The translations under genes and the position numbers were made by a program. Of a stretch of 64,000 bases of DNA, positions 20,856 through 32,146 are shown one piece after another. Source of the DNA: Hyaloperonospora brassicae. Taxonomy: Eukaryota; Oomycota; Peronosporomycetes; Peronosporales; Peronosporaceae. The stretch is from the NCBI GenBank assembly GCA_947650285.1, contig CANTFL010000468.1, positions 1 to 64,000 on the forward strand. The letters run 5' to 3'. The notes under the pieces are model-generated. The model did not search any database, was not told where the DNA came from, and was given only the letters and a program-made list of their open reading frames with translations. How positions within the stretch are numbered: position 1 is the stretch's first letter; the number at the start of each line of letters is the position of its first letter.

Positions 20856-23411
20856 GGGTTGAGGAGGGTTGCAACTACTTCCCGTCTAGTGTCCATCTCC
20901 ATCAACAGTGAAATACCCTGTTTCTTAGACGAATTTAAACCCTAGGTAGCACAGTTAAGATTATCCATAGTATTATGTTTATTGAGAAAGCCTAAAGTAT
21001 CCCGTAGTAACAATATATTATTCGACACGGGATAGCTACCCTGGCGAAAGTGCGAAAAAAACTACTTGCATCTTGTCACATATACAGGAAACCTTGCGAC
21101 TTAAATGCGTGTGCAATTTGATCGCGTTGCCAAGTGGATAGGTCACATGATTTTTTATCCTATTATTACACTCCTCGGAGAACCACGTGTGGATCCACCT
21201 ACTCTTTCTACCGCAGTAATATTTTTGTGTTCCAGAGGATAAGACGATGATAACACGTTACGATCTGCAATAAAGCACTGCCAGGAACAAACATGCAAAA
21301 CGACCAAGGGTTAGTCAGGACCGGGTCTGATTTCATTCGAGCCTCATTTTGGAACAGGTTGGGAAAATTTTCCACGAAGCGGAGATGTACAGGGCACCTT
21401 CGACAGCCTTACGTACATGAATTAATGAGAAATTCAGTAATGCCTTTTTTGCGACATGAATACGCTAGAGGTCGGGTGCACTAGTGCTGTGATAGGAAGT
21501 AGTGTACATACAGCGTTTGAACTCCTCAATTGGATGAATCCAGGTGCTAAATTACGGTTGGACATAGTTAAGTATCATCAACCCAAGCCCCCCTTCCACT
21601 TCTCAACAAATCGGCGAATATCTATGTGACTCATCTTTTGGATCCAACGCCACTTTATTACAACGTACACAGATATCACGGGCCCGAAAGGATACGCTGC
21701 AGTTGTGGCCTAAACTGATAATGAGCGAAAGTTGCAATACGCTACCAAGCGCGTGGTCAAGGTTCTGCAAGGATCCTAGTCGTACATTATAATATTCAAA
21801 AAGTGATTTAGGGAAAGCTTTAAGTAGATGTGCACGTTCCGTAGATAAGTTCATTTACACGCGTCGATGCTTCTCTTTATGATTAATAGTGCGGCCGGAG
21901 GCTATTCCTGGCGCTTTCTGACCTCAATCTATTTTTTAATTGCGGCCAAGATCAATCCGCGATTAAAAGTTAGGTGCAGTGTCGAAAAAAATGCCCACCG
22001 CCTGATGATTTATTTTGCATGATGAAATGGCGGCGGAAGTTACTGCTGCCCGAGGCTTGCGATAGCGATTTGATTGCGCGCGGCTAATCAATTGTACGAT
22101 CGTGGGTGTTGGCATGATGCTGGGCATTTTTGCCTCATACGGTTCAATGACTTTGGCTTTACTGTCTAAAGATTACAAATTGAACTCCATTCAAGGAGCA
22201 GGTCAAAGCGAGCTGACGCTGTTAATTAGAAGTGGTTTTGAATGGCGCGTAAGATAGCGACATAGCCTTCATCTGCTGCGTGCGACGTGCCGTCAAGTTC
22301 TGATTCATCTGATATTTGAGTGCGGGGGTATAGATTAATACTTTGCAAAGTGTCATTCAATATTTAACGATGTTTCCATAACGATACCTTCAGTGCCCCA
22401 ATTAGCGAATGCGTTTTAAGCACGGTTGATATTTCTTGAATTACCGTAACTCACTGTCGTTACATAATCCAGCTCGATGTCACTTATCATGGTGTGTTGA
22501 GGCGTCAGCGCCAGCAGATGTGCTGATGTTGCCCCTTCAGTCTCTGCCATAGCGTCGACACCATTCGGTCCGTCGTAATCACATCGTGCTTCATCTCCGT
22601 CGTGATCACATCGTGCAATGTCAGTAACACATCAATATCTGTAATTATGACAGAGTCATCTTTCGGAACTAAAAGGAGTGACCTAATCTACTGATTGGTC
22701 GCCGCTTTTTCTTAAGACTTTACGTGTTCGGCTCCTTGTTGTTCACACTCGTCATCGGCAAACTTTGGCTGTACTTCAGCATTGCAAAGACGTATAATAT
22801 GAACAGAGGCTTCAGCGACTGTCTTGGAGTGGAGTAGAGATATCTAATTCATTTGGCCGCCTTTGATAATACGAGATAGTATCCACACCCTCGTCTCAAC
22901 TTAGTCGCAAATAGAGTTTTACACAATTTGCATCAACAATTTGGGCTATGAAGAAATCCGGCGTTCGTCGTGACAAAGTCATTTCGCGGGTAAAAAAAAC
23001 TCTGTGGAAGCTGTCGGATTTGTGGACTTGCAATCATATCTGTATATCCGAATGCTCAAACATCTGCAAGGGATCCGATAGCTGATACGCGGGTGTTGAG
23101 GACCAGTCTTACGACCATTATCAGCAGACGTGAAGTAGATTATTCGCGTTTGAAGACCCTTAGGGCACTCGGTGAAAGCATGGTGATCGACAACTTACGC
23201 ATGTTTAGACTCAGCTTCACCTTGTGGTTCGATAAGTCTAAAGAGCATGTTGGTGCTGACGTGGAGCAGTTATCGCACATGAAATTAACGCGAACTCGGC
23301 TTTAATCATGTCAAGCACATGTACACCGTAAATTAGCACATGGGAAAATCCATCATACTTATTTGACTGACAGCAATCATACAGCGCTTCGGTCACATAT
23401 AGTTGAAACGA
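20856..23411. other. AT-rich sequence without recognisable genes
   Basis: No supported coding region. It contains one 27-nt direct repeat at 22570-22623 (units beginning CCGTCGT[A/G]ATCACATCGTGC). Part may be the undetected 3' end of the Gypsy element, which lies immediately to the right on the minus strand. Confidence 0.45.
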
Positions 23412-24249
23412 TCATCTCATTATCATGTATAGGGCGATAGCCGACGTGGCTTGGGCGTCTAAATAAATGACAACAAAATCAACGACCTGAGATCTCAACG
23501 AGCACTCAATTCGGTTAACAGCCGAGAGGCCCTTTATAATGCGTGCAGTATCATCGGCTGAGGTCGCTGCCGCCAGTATGGAGCGGAAGATATCTAGATC
23601 TGCACCTGCATCTGGTAAGTAAAACCAAACAAGAAGACGTGCATATAGCCGCGGACATAGCCGCTTGCGATGGAAAGAGATAAAATCGTCACATTCAGTC
23701 CCACCGTGTGTCTCGGTAAAAAAAGAGAGGCGGCTTCGATATGAAAATGACACTCTTCATCCACGCCATGAGTGTAAGCTCCTTTACGTCGGTCATTTCT
23801 GGCTAAAAGCCGTACATTCAATAGCGATATGCATCTCAAGCAATTCGTACATGAGACGATGTTCTTACTCATGGGCATACGAGCATTATGCTGCGAGTGG
23901 AAAGACTTCTCTTTCCATTCATAGGCATATTCAAAAGTGATGAATGCGGCTTGCCGGTGTCGCTTAAGTTTCGAAGCATTTTTCAGATCCCACATACCTC
24001 GAGTAAAAGACGGTTTTATAGATATGTTTACTTCGTCCGAGACATGTCTCGCTTGTGATGCTCGCTTCCTTAATCGTTTTGGGCTGTGGGCGTCAGATAT
24101 CTTTGAGGGGAACGCTCCCGTCTTCTCCGCCGTCAGGAAGGAATGCGATCTCGTGAAGTACGCTCACATTGGTATATTTTCTGAATACAAGTGATAGATA
24201 CCCAGTCGATAGTATTAGCCTATAACAAGTCTCTCGAGCAGTCGGCAGC

Positions 24250-24420
24250 TTATTGAAATATATTAGCTTGCCTCCGTGGACCGCGACCTTGTTGCAAAGG
24301 AGACAATTCCTATCACCTTCTTGATTGCGGCTACTAGTTCAGGCCAGTTGAACAACCATCTCTTCGTCTCGTACTATCGTTAGACACCAGGTGAATGAGA
24401 CTCAAATGATATCAAATAAT
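24250..24420 (-). pseudogene. Gypsy integrase zinc-binding remnant
   Basis: WPELVAAIKKVIGNCLLCNK has the expected W-P...V...CxxC pattern of the HHCC domain. Preceding sequence is frame-broken, so the histidines are not certain. Confidence 0.55.
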
Positions 24421-24673
24421 CCAGTCCATGCTCAGGCGGTCAGGCACGATGACGTGCTTTTCATACGCAATTAGCATACAGCCGAGTAACGGTAGAAGCT
24501 ATAGTCCGGATTTTTGCTGCCTTGCAGGTACGACATCTTTATATATTAAGTTATGGAGTCATCCCCTTGGTGTTCGAAATAATGTGGCCATGCATGACAC
24601 ACTCTGGCTCATCAATGACCTTACGAATCTCCTCCGCAAGCTTCAACTTAGGCTTTGTCTGTATGTAGTAGAA

Positions 24674-24889
24674 TCACATCATCGAAAATGCATCAGCACC
24701 AACTTTTTGGTACCCTCGATGTAGTGCATCGAGAGGCGGTACTATGCAAGGAGATGCTTCCAGCGCTTGACTCGCAGGGTAATTTCGATCGGATATATAA
24801 GGGTTTTCATAATCGGTGTGAGCAATCACAGGAAAATCGAGCAGATTGGTGTGGTATTTGCGCAGCATTTCCACAATCGATAGAAGCAC
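24674..24889 (-). pseudogene. Gypsy RNase H remnant
   Basis: FPVIAHTDYENPY corresponds to the F-x-V-x-TDHxSL element of Gypsy RNase H. GYQKVGADAFSMM corresponds to G-K-x-N-x-x-ADALSR at the domain end, with spacing as expected. Confidence 0.55.
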
Positions 24890-25316
24890 GAATTACATTG
24901 TAAAATACTTCAATTGATGCTTGTAGAGACCTCAAAGTAGCACGCAAAGATTTGATTTCTTCGCATGATGGTTTCGCCGATCTGCTTGCCGCTGGGTATA
25001 GTATAAACGTGAAAGAATACATATAAGTCTGGGAACGCGAGAATGTCCGAATGCGCAAATGCTTTCTGAACAGCTTAAAAGGTTTTTTGTCATAAACAGA
25101 TACTATAAAGGGAACTAAAGCTGATAAAGCGGTGAAGTGGTTAACATTATACCGTCTTGTTAGGCATTATATCGTTGCAGAAATTAACCGTCCCCAGGAA
25201 GCAACGTATATTCTTCCTGGTCTTTTGTTCGGCAATCTGATAAAAAGCTTAAATCGCTATCTGCTGGGTGGGACTGATCCCCTCGGACGTTAGTGTGAAG
25301 ACAAGATGGTCGACAA

Positions 25317-26048
25317 CTAGCGTAGTATGTGGCATTTCTTTTTATCGTACTTATCCAGGCGCTTTAAACCGATATCCAGGTGCTTGAAATGTGTCTTATC
25401 GATATTGGAGTAAACGAAAATATCGTCCAAAGATACAACGACAAAATTAGGGTCACCAAATGTCTTGTCCATGCACCCTTGATAATCATCTGGCGCCGAA
25501 GAAATTACTATTAGAGCCGCTTCTACTGATACTCCCCGATTGTAAGACATAAAGCCGTATAAATACGGCTTCATTTAGCGAGACGACGCAAGTAGTACCC
25601 CATGAAGCAATTAAAGCAGAGAAACACTTGGCTCTGGCGATACGCAATAGGTCTTTCGAATACATGGAACATAGTTTGGGTTCCCTGAAATATACTACTT
25701 TGAGTCCACGAAAGTCGATCAGGAAACGAAGTGAACCGTTAGGGTTCTACACAAATAATGCTGACACTCATTAAAGAATCACATATTTTCTCCAGCACGT
25801 CGATGCCATTTCCCAATCCTAAATTTTCTTAAGAACGCTGATGCTGATAAGATGTTGAATCATCCCCACGCGCCTTTCCTTTTAAGGCTACGTGTGATTG
25901 GATCGAGTTTGGAGTGAACGGGCCTTATATTTTGGCGAAATGGGCAAAACGTAATTTTTAATCTCGTCCTTCCCAAGTGCCAATCGTACAAGCTCTCATC
26001 TCTACGGAGAAGCTGTAGGTACTTGTTGACGAGAGAGTTGGGTATCAT
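25317..26048 (-). pseudogene. Gypsy reverse transcriptase remnant
   Basis: Segments in order are RTRLKITFCPFRQNIRPVHS and DPITRS (before RT), GSLRFLIDFRGLKVV (about 25750-25695, motif A with the first Asp), AKCFSALIA (about 25650-25620), YGFMSYNRG and FVVVSLDDIFVYSN (about 25445-25400). The last is the YxDD-type active site with V-S-L-D-D. Frame changes separate them. Confidence 0.8.
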
Positions 26049-26597
26049 GTCGACCGGATTTTATTCTGGCCGAACTGCCGTTTCATAGATCTTTTTTGCT
26101 TTCTGTGAATAAATTCATGGTCGATCATCGCGAAAGATATTGGCTCACTGGTATTGAGGTGCGCGAAGTGACCATATCACTGGACCACTTTAAATATAAT
26201 TAAGCATCATTACCAAAAAAGTCATAATTTTACGGCTCTTCACCATAGCATCTTAGCTCTTTTATAAAATTTCGACCCTGTAATGGATTACGACTGAAGG
26301 CATTAGAGATACAAATCGGAACTGAATGATCATATTGACACAACTAGAGAGCTCGACGTTTACCGTCTGAAAGTTGGTCATCGAAGCGACTTAATTACGC
26401 CAAAGATGAAAATTGTCCTGCATAGTCTTCTGGATGATAATGCTTCACAACATACCGCTGTCTAGTGGCGTATTTAAGGTGTCGGTCGCATTCTTAACTG
26501 CTTCGTTATTCGTAACGGAGCGAGGTTGGTGCTGGTTTGCTTCTTGGCGACCGGTTGTACTAGCTCAAACCAGCTGCCGATTGACTCTTCTTCATAT

Positions 26598-27185
26598 CTA
26601 AAATACTTCTTTTGCTCGGGGCGGGTGTCTTTGTCTCGGCAGGCATGTGGTCCTTGTGCTGCTTCTTACGAGCGAAGCAATCGCTCGAGTTATGAGAGCT
26701 AGTCTTGCGGAACGTAAACCGTTTAACATTATCTTGGTGGCGCTCGTTTTACTTTTTGTCGTTTGGATATCTACGTCGGTGATGACGCTACTCATTTGAG
26801 GCACGATGGTCGCGCTGGTTTCGTCGATCTCGGTGGTCATTGAACAGGTGTGCTGGTCGCACCGACCTTGACTCAATTTACCTTCCCTTCCTTTTATATC
26901 CCGGCCTTCACGGTTATTCTGTTTTCTCACCTTTCGAGGCGCTTGACGTACATCGCAAGTTTGGTTATTTCTTCGTAGGAGGTGATACTAAACGAGAGCT
27001 TGTCTTACCAGTTTGGAAGCATGGCTCGGCGTAAGTACCGACATAGCCAAGACTTTGAGATGGTTGGTGCATCCTGGGGGCAACTTGGCGTACATATGTG
27101 CAAGTCTCGCAAACTGCCGAGTAGCGTAGCACCTGTTTGTCGCGGCGCGTGGGTAGGGTCCATAGCTCCTCGCCCAGGTCCACAC
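26598..27185 (-). pseudogene. Gypsy gag remnant with broken zinc knuckle
   Basis: RAATNRCYATRQFARLAHMYAK (27140 downward) and ITKLAMY-type sequence followed by a lysine/arginine-rich tail resemble oomycete Gypsy capsid. Near 26720-26650 reads FTFRKTSSHNSSDCFARKK, a CCHC zinc knuckle in which the first two cysteines are changed to F and R while H and the last C remain. Confidence 0.55.
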
Positions 27186-27559
27186 TGTAGTCCTATGGAA
27201 CTAGGAGTAAGCCGAATTCACGGTGGAACGCTACAAATGTGAGTCCCATATGGAATATTTGCTGGCGATGCGCTCTACCTCGCGCAACGGATGACTATCG
27301 ATCAGCGTGAGCAGTTGAACGGTTAGTTGGTCAACACTCCAGGCTTTTAATTTCACGAGGCTCTACCGCATGCTCCATGTGACCAGTCCTTCGTGGATCC
27401 ACAGCAAAAGCGCTTGATCTTTATCTTGGCGCGGTCAGCTTGCGTGGTCGCACTTTTTTGGCACGTTACGATCGTGTACGTGGCGTACTCATGTTCGTTG
27501 TTCCGTCCCATGTTGGAGGTGACTGGTTTATCGATTGGGTTTTACTTGTAATTGGTTGG

Positions 27560-27801
27560 CCAAATTATATGCCTATATAGGTTAGACCCGGCTTGTGGCT
27601 GGCAGTGGAGCTTGAGTCGTAGAGAGTAAATTCAGGATATCTTGTAGTTGAAGGGGCATTCGGCAGTCTAAACTGGTTCTATACATGTAACTCTAGTATG
27701 CTGCAATTGTCTTGGCCTTCATCGTATGTTCTTAGAGGCCACCCACAATTTATCCACGAGACCGACCACCGATGTCACCTTATTGAGTCCGCGGATTCCA
27801 A
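27560..27801 (-). repeat. LTR-like sequence at the 5' side of the Gypsy element
   Basis: Matches 5688-5760 (from GTGGCTGGCAG) and 11463-11575 (CTGCAATTGTCTTGGC...). It ends exactly at the breakpoint of arm 2 of the duplication. Its place upstream of gag on the minus strand suits a 5' LTR, but LTR ends and a primer-binding site were not verified. Confidence 0.5.
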
Positions 27802-28053
27802 CGGCTTCATGGCTTCCTCCACCAAGCGCTGACCGAGACTGTCGCTCTTGGAGAAACTCCTGTCGCATGAGCGGGCACGAGAAAAGAAGACACACACAGG
27901 CAACAGGTTACAACACATCGTTTTCATAGTATCTACACAATCGCTTGGTGGTCGTCGGTCACCAATCGACTGTCGGCCTCACTTTTTCTCGAGACGCACA
28001 GTCTGCGCGAGCCACTCGGCCTTCGTCTTCTTGGTCGCCTTCACTAGCTCCAT
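27802..28053 (-). pseudogene. Truncated acetyltransferase copy (exons 1-2 only)
   Basis: Carries the ATG at 28053 with [17 protein letters not shown]..., the intron 1 donor, and exon 2 ([18 protein letters not shown] in the parent). It stops at the exon 2 donor. Exons 3-5, which contain the acetyl-CoA loop and motif B, are missing, so no working enzyme can be made. Confidence 0.85.
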
Positions 28054-28354
28054 CGGTGTCGGCCGTAGCAGTAGAGAGAGAGGTAGTTGATGCACGCGCG
28101 TCGTAGCGTGTGTCAGCACCGAGCGTCGAAACGATCGAGCGGTCTCGTTGTTTACACCGCGTAACACGTTCCCGCTCTTGTTCCCTCACTCGTCCAGCCA
28201 CTCACTCGACCAGCCAGTCGTCACGTCGGTCGGTCTGTCGGTGGTCTGTCGGCCAGTCGTCGACTCGTTTTCAGCCGCCCTCCGCTTCACACGAACGAAC
28301 GTCCTCGTGTTCCTCCACGTCCTTCAGGTCCCTTTTATCTCGAAGATGACAACA

Positions 28355-28401
28355 CCCCCCCCCCCCCCTCTTCTCTCCCCCCCCCCCCCCCCCCCCCCCC
28401 A
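28355..28401. repeat. Long C homopolymer tracts
   Basis: Two runs of C, one about 15 long and one about 23 long, interrupted by TCTTCTCTC-type sequence. They occupy the place of an ordinary G/A-rich stretch at 4262-4320 in arm 1. They are either real slippage or an assembly or base-calling artefact. Confidence 0.8.
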
Positions 28402-28571
28402 GTCGCCCTGTCGTCCATCCATCTCATCTTCCAAAGCCGCAATGGACTCCACTGCGTGTCCCTCTTCAGTCTCGCCCGACAAAGCTCGAGCCGCTCCTCG
28501 CTCCCTCCCGTCCCAGCGGCTCAATATGTCCGAGCGGTCGTCCAGACGTCGGTCGCTATCCACGCAACCAC

Positions 28572-29834
28572 TTACGTGCAGCCACCGATTGACTCTGCGC
28601 GGCTCCGCGGTCGCTTCAGCACCGGGTGTTGCCAGATCTCGGCCATCGTAATGCGCTCGTCCGGGTCCACGCACAGCATCCGCTCGAGCAGATTCTGCAT
28701 GCCCTCCGACACGTCCCTCTCGAGCCCCCACGCCGCGAACACGGCCTTGACGCCGCACTTTGCGACGTACCGGAACCCCGCGTCCGACGGGTCGGCGCGC
28801 TCGAACGGCGGCGACGACGTGAGCAGAATGAAGAACGCGATGCCCGTGGCCCAAATGTCGGCGCGCCGGGGGTCGTAGGCCTCGCGGGCCACGATCTCGG
28901 GCGCCATGTAGTAGTCTTTGCCCACGGCCGCGTCACAGCAAAGCGCGTCGGCGGGACGACGGCGGCCCAGAGATGACAGGGGCGACGACGAGAGGTCCGA
29001 CAGCTCGGGCACACACAGCCCAAAGTCGGCGATCACTGCGCTCCCGTTGCGCAGCAGAATGTTCTCGAGACTGACGTCCCGGTGGGCGATGCCGTGCGCG
29101 TGGAGGAACCGCAGCCCCGAGAGCACATCGACGAGGAACGCGTGCGCGACCGCCTCCTGCAGACGCGTCGAGCCGTCTACGCCGCTCAGAAACGGTCCGT
29201 TGCCGTCGTCGTGCACATCGTCTTCGGGACGCGGTCCGCCACTACCCACTGCTGCTGTCGCTCTTGCGCCGCCGCCGCCGGCAACGACAACGTCTTCGCC
29301 TCGCGGACGACCACATCTGTCGTCACTACAACTACGACGACCGCTACTGCTATTGACACGACTGCTACTGCTATTGACACGACTGCTATTGACACGACGG
29401 GTGCGGCTGCGGCTGCTCAGCCCTTCGTTACGGTCGACTCGCGGCCGGCGACGCTGGACACAGGCGTCGAGCAGGTCGCCGCCCTCGCAGTAGTCGAGCA
29501 CGAGGTGCAACGCGCCCCGGGCCACAAAGCACTTGTGCAGCCGAATGACGTTCGGGTGGCCGCCCAGCGCCCGCACGCGGCTGAGCCCCTCGACCTCGAG
29601 CTGCACGTCCTCCTGCACGAGCTCCTGCGCGCGCGACGTGTGCCGGCTGGCCAGCTGCAGGTCGACGGTCTTGACGACCACGCGCTCGAGCGTGAGGCGG
29701 TCGCGGCACAGGAGGATCTCGCCGAAGAGGGCCGCGCGGAGCGACGTCTCGGGCTCGTAGCGGTCCGCGACCGCTTTGCTGGAGCTGTGGCTACTACTGC
29801 CGCCGCTCTGCGAGCTCGAGGGCCGACTTGGCAT
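28572..29834 (-). CDS. Atypical CAMK-like protein kinase, copy 2
   Basis: Single exon of 420 residues, a recent paralogue of 2867-4108. All catalytic motifs are kept: VVVK lysine, HRDVSLEN, DFG, YYMAPE and the helix-F aspartate. Differences from copy 1 are few. One extra 7-residue unit (RVNSSSS-like) lies in the low-complexity insert. The substitutions seen are Asp/Asn, Ser/Arg and Gly-Val/Val-Ala in the insert, and Arg/Cys in the C-lobe segment RYVAK(R/C)GVKAVF. The start at 29834 equals 2867 of copy 1. Upstream leader, hairpin and small ORF came with it, so it may carry the same promoter. Its downstream neighbour is the truncated acetyltransferase. Confidence 0.88.
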   Translation of the reverse strand: MPSRPSSSQSGGSSSHSSSKAVADRYEPETSLRAALFGEILLCRDRLTLERVVVKTVDLQLASRHTSRAQELVQEDVQLEVEGLSRVRALGGHPNVIRLHKCFVARGALHLVLDYCEGGDLLDACVQRRRPRVDRNEGLSSRSRTRRVNSSRVNSSSSRVNSSSGRRSCSDDRCGRPRGEDVVVAGGGGARATAAVGSGGPRPEDDVHDDGNGPFLSGVDGSTRLQEAVAHAFLVDVLSGLRFLHAHGIAHRDVSLENILLRNGSAVIADFGLCVPELSDLSSSPLSSLGRRRPADALCCDAAVGKDYYMAPEIVAREAYDPRRADIWATGIAFFILLTSSPPFERADPSDAGFRYVAKCGVKAVFAAWGLERDVSEGMQNLLERMLCVDPDERITMAEIWQHPVLKRPRSRAESIGGCT

Positions 29835-31115
29835 GGGGCAAAAGGACGAGCAGAGCGAGCGAGAGAGAGAGAGATGCGATGCGATGGGGGCAGAGCGGAA
29901 GGGGACCGGTCGAGTGGAGACCGTCGAGGCGATTGCAGGACAGCGACCGCAGCAGCAAAGACGAGAGAGCGACTGACCGATGGACGGACGGACCGTGTGG
30001 ATCGTCCGACTGATCGTAGCACGGGGCCAAACACAGCGTCGATGGCAGCCAAAGGACACACGCACGTACGTACGCACGTGCGATGAGCTGCAGCTAACAA
30101 GCAGACAGACCAGCAGACCGACCGACCGACCGACTGAACGACAGACTGATCGACACGGAGACTGACCAAGTGACTACTTGACCGACCGATACCCGGGAGG
30201 GAGAAGGCCGAGATGCACTTGAAGAGTGAGGCGATCAGCTGGTGACGAGTGGGTGAGAGGGTCGAAGCGACGTGACTTTGACTCGAAGTCGGGGTCTGCT
30301 CCGAGAGAGTGCACGTCAAAGTCAGCCGCTCGTCGTCAGCCGTTTGTCGCGTGTTGCGTCGGCGGCTCCAAAGCAAATGGAAAACGTGCCGACACTCGAC
30401 ACTCGCTGCTCTTCGGCCGCTCTCCGCTCCTTTCACGTCTCGTGGTGGCTGCTGCCTCGTTCTTGTCTCGACGTCGGCTGCAGGTCTTCCGGCCGTTTCA
30501 CCACCTGACGCTTTGACGCCGTTTTTTCGGGGATACGTCTCAGTCAAACGACACGTTTCGATGCTCGGCACTTTCAGTTGCAGTTGGCGCTCGCGTGCTC
30601 TGGAAGGGCTCTCCCGCGTGCATCGATCGGACAAAAGCCGTTGTTTGCATCACGTCGTTGCTCCCGCTCCTCGCTCCCTCACTTGCCCCGCAAGCCACTT
30701 CATGTGACTATTAGGCACCGCGTGCGCTGCTCTTCAGCGTTTTTTTTCCTTCTTTTTCAGCCGAGAGATATCGCAAGACGCTTTGTGCCTACTCACTCAC
30801 TGAACCGCCGCCGTCGTCGTCGTCGTCGTGGCCTCGCACTCGAATCTTGCAAGACGCAGGACACGGGACGCATGCGAACGAACGATGAGTCAGTCGGTGC
30901 CGGCGGAAAGGAACGCTCGAAAGCGAAAGCCTCGAGCTGCACCCGACAATGAACGCGTCCGCGCCACTTCAATGAGTCTATTTGTTGCATGGCCAGAGCA
31001 TCGCAGCCGTTCAGAAGGATCGTTTCGGACTGATCGCCTGAAGCGCACAAGTCGAGTGGACGGTCACCGTCGCCCCCGGCAGCACTGAGCTTACGACGTG
31101 GGCAAGTAGAGCGTC

Positions 31116-31159
31116 AGCGACAAGTTGGACTGCACACGACAGCAGTCAAACTTGTCGCT
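31116..31159. repeat. 18-bp stem-loop, arm 2 copy
   Basis: Same stem and loop as 1540-1583 in reverse orientation. No disruption of pairing. Confidence 0.6.
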
Positions 31160-31222
31160 TGCAAAAGAGCGATGCGTGTGACACGCCGCATAGAGTCGCG
31201 GGCTGCCGAGAAGCTGTCGACA

Positions 31223-31498
31223 TTATTGGCGTTGAGGACGTCGTGGAAGAGTGTGCAGCCGATCCCCCGTGCGCGGATCAAACGAGTACGCATGACAGGG
31301 TCGAAGCTTTGCGGACGCGAGGATATGTCCGGCTCGAATGTCGAATCCAAGCCGTAAGACAGGATTCGAGGGAGCGATCTGGCTCAGCGTTGGACACGCT
31401 GTTGAACAGAGAGGCAGGCAGAGGGGCAGAGTTCGAACTCTGCGTACGAGGAACGCGCCGTAACGACTATGACGTTTCAGACGACAAAAGACGTTCAT
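31223..31498 (-). CDS. Small hypothetical ORF, arm 2 copy
   Basis: Translates to exactly the same 91 residues as 1201-1476 despite three base differences. Function unknown. Confidence 0.3.
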   Translation of the reverse strand: MNVFCRLKRHSRYGAFLVRRVRTLPLCLPLCSTACPTLSQIAPSNPVLRLGFDIRAGHILASAKLRPCHAYSFDPRTGDRLHTLPRRPQRQ

Positions 31499-32146
31499 TG
31501 AGACTTTGGGCGTTGCGGTGTGAGCGATTGAGACGCGTCGGTCGAGACTTGTTCAGGTTCTCGTTTGATTGAGCAATTGCAAACCAAAGCGCAGTTGGCC
31601 ACATCGGCGCTCCATTGAGGCTGGAAGAAAAGCCAGGAATCGGAATCTCTATTTCGGATATCTCACAATCTGCTCACGTTGTCTTACACTCCGGTCCTTG
31701 GCAAGGAAGCAGGTCCCGAGGCTTGTGCACTCTCTGTTTCTGGACGAAACAGCGAGACTTTGGTGGTCGAGAGCTCGATGCGCTTCGTGCAAGAAACGAA
31801 CGATGAAGTCGCTCGTTGATCGATGTCAGAGCACTAATGTAGCGGTCACGTCGAACCATCGATGGCTGTAAGAGCTGGAACGATCCCTACTGCGAAAGCG
31901 GATGGAGTGGTACAACGAGCTGCTTTCGTTGAGCTTTTACATCTTTCGTATAGCTTCATGATCGGCTGTTGATGCAGACACGACCCGCGTACAATCCGCT
32001 TCGCTTTCGTTTCATTAGTCATGTTCCGCTTTGTGGTGGCAGGATAGTGAGAATCGTTGGTGTTGGGTAAATGCGTCATTGCTGATGCGAGTCTATTCGA
32101 CGACTTGCCAAGAAGCGATAGCTTAGCTGGCAACTATCCGATTAGC

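Larger units (their letters stand above)
23412..27500 (-). mobile_element. Decayed Ty3/Gypsy LTR retrotransposon
   Basis: Minus strand, in the order gag, RT, RNase H, integrase zinc-binding. Gag-like segments lie at 27185-26598 and RT at 26048-25317. After RT, near 25290-25160, reads TSEGISPTQQIAI...NIRCFLGTVNFC, matching the RT/RNase H connection (G-I-S-P...FLGxVNFYR). RNase H remnants are at 24889-24674, and WPELVAAIKKVIGNCLLCNKVA near 24350-24280 is the integrase zinc-binding domain. Numerous stops and frame changes make it inactive. The integrase core (23412-24000) is uncertain. Only the 5' side has LTR-like sequence; no 3' LTR was found. Confidence 0.75.
27802..32146 (-). repeat. Inverted segmental duplication, arm 2 (derived)
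   Basis: Reverse complement of 557-4899. The left breakpoint (27802) falls at the exon 2/intron 2 junction of the acetyltransferase, and the right breakpoint (32146) falls inside the exon equivalent to 356-595. Both neighbouring genes are therefore cut here and whole in arm 1. The kinase inside remains intact. Arm 2 has gained long C homopolymers and lost about 21 bp in acetyltransferase intron 1. Confidence 0.95.

Noticed and set aside
29082..30086. Long plus-strand ORF of 334 codons
   Set aside because: It is antisense to kinase copy 2 and arises from GC-rich codon bias. A shorter equivalent frame at 2615-3469 lies antisense to copy 1, and the composition is low-complexity.
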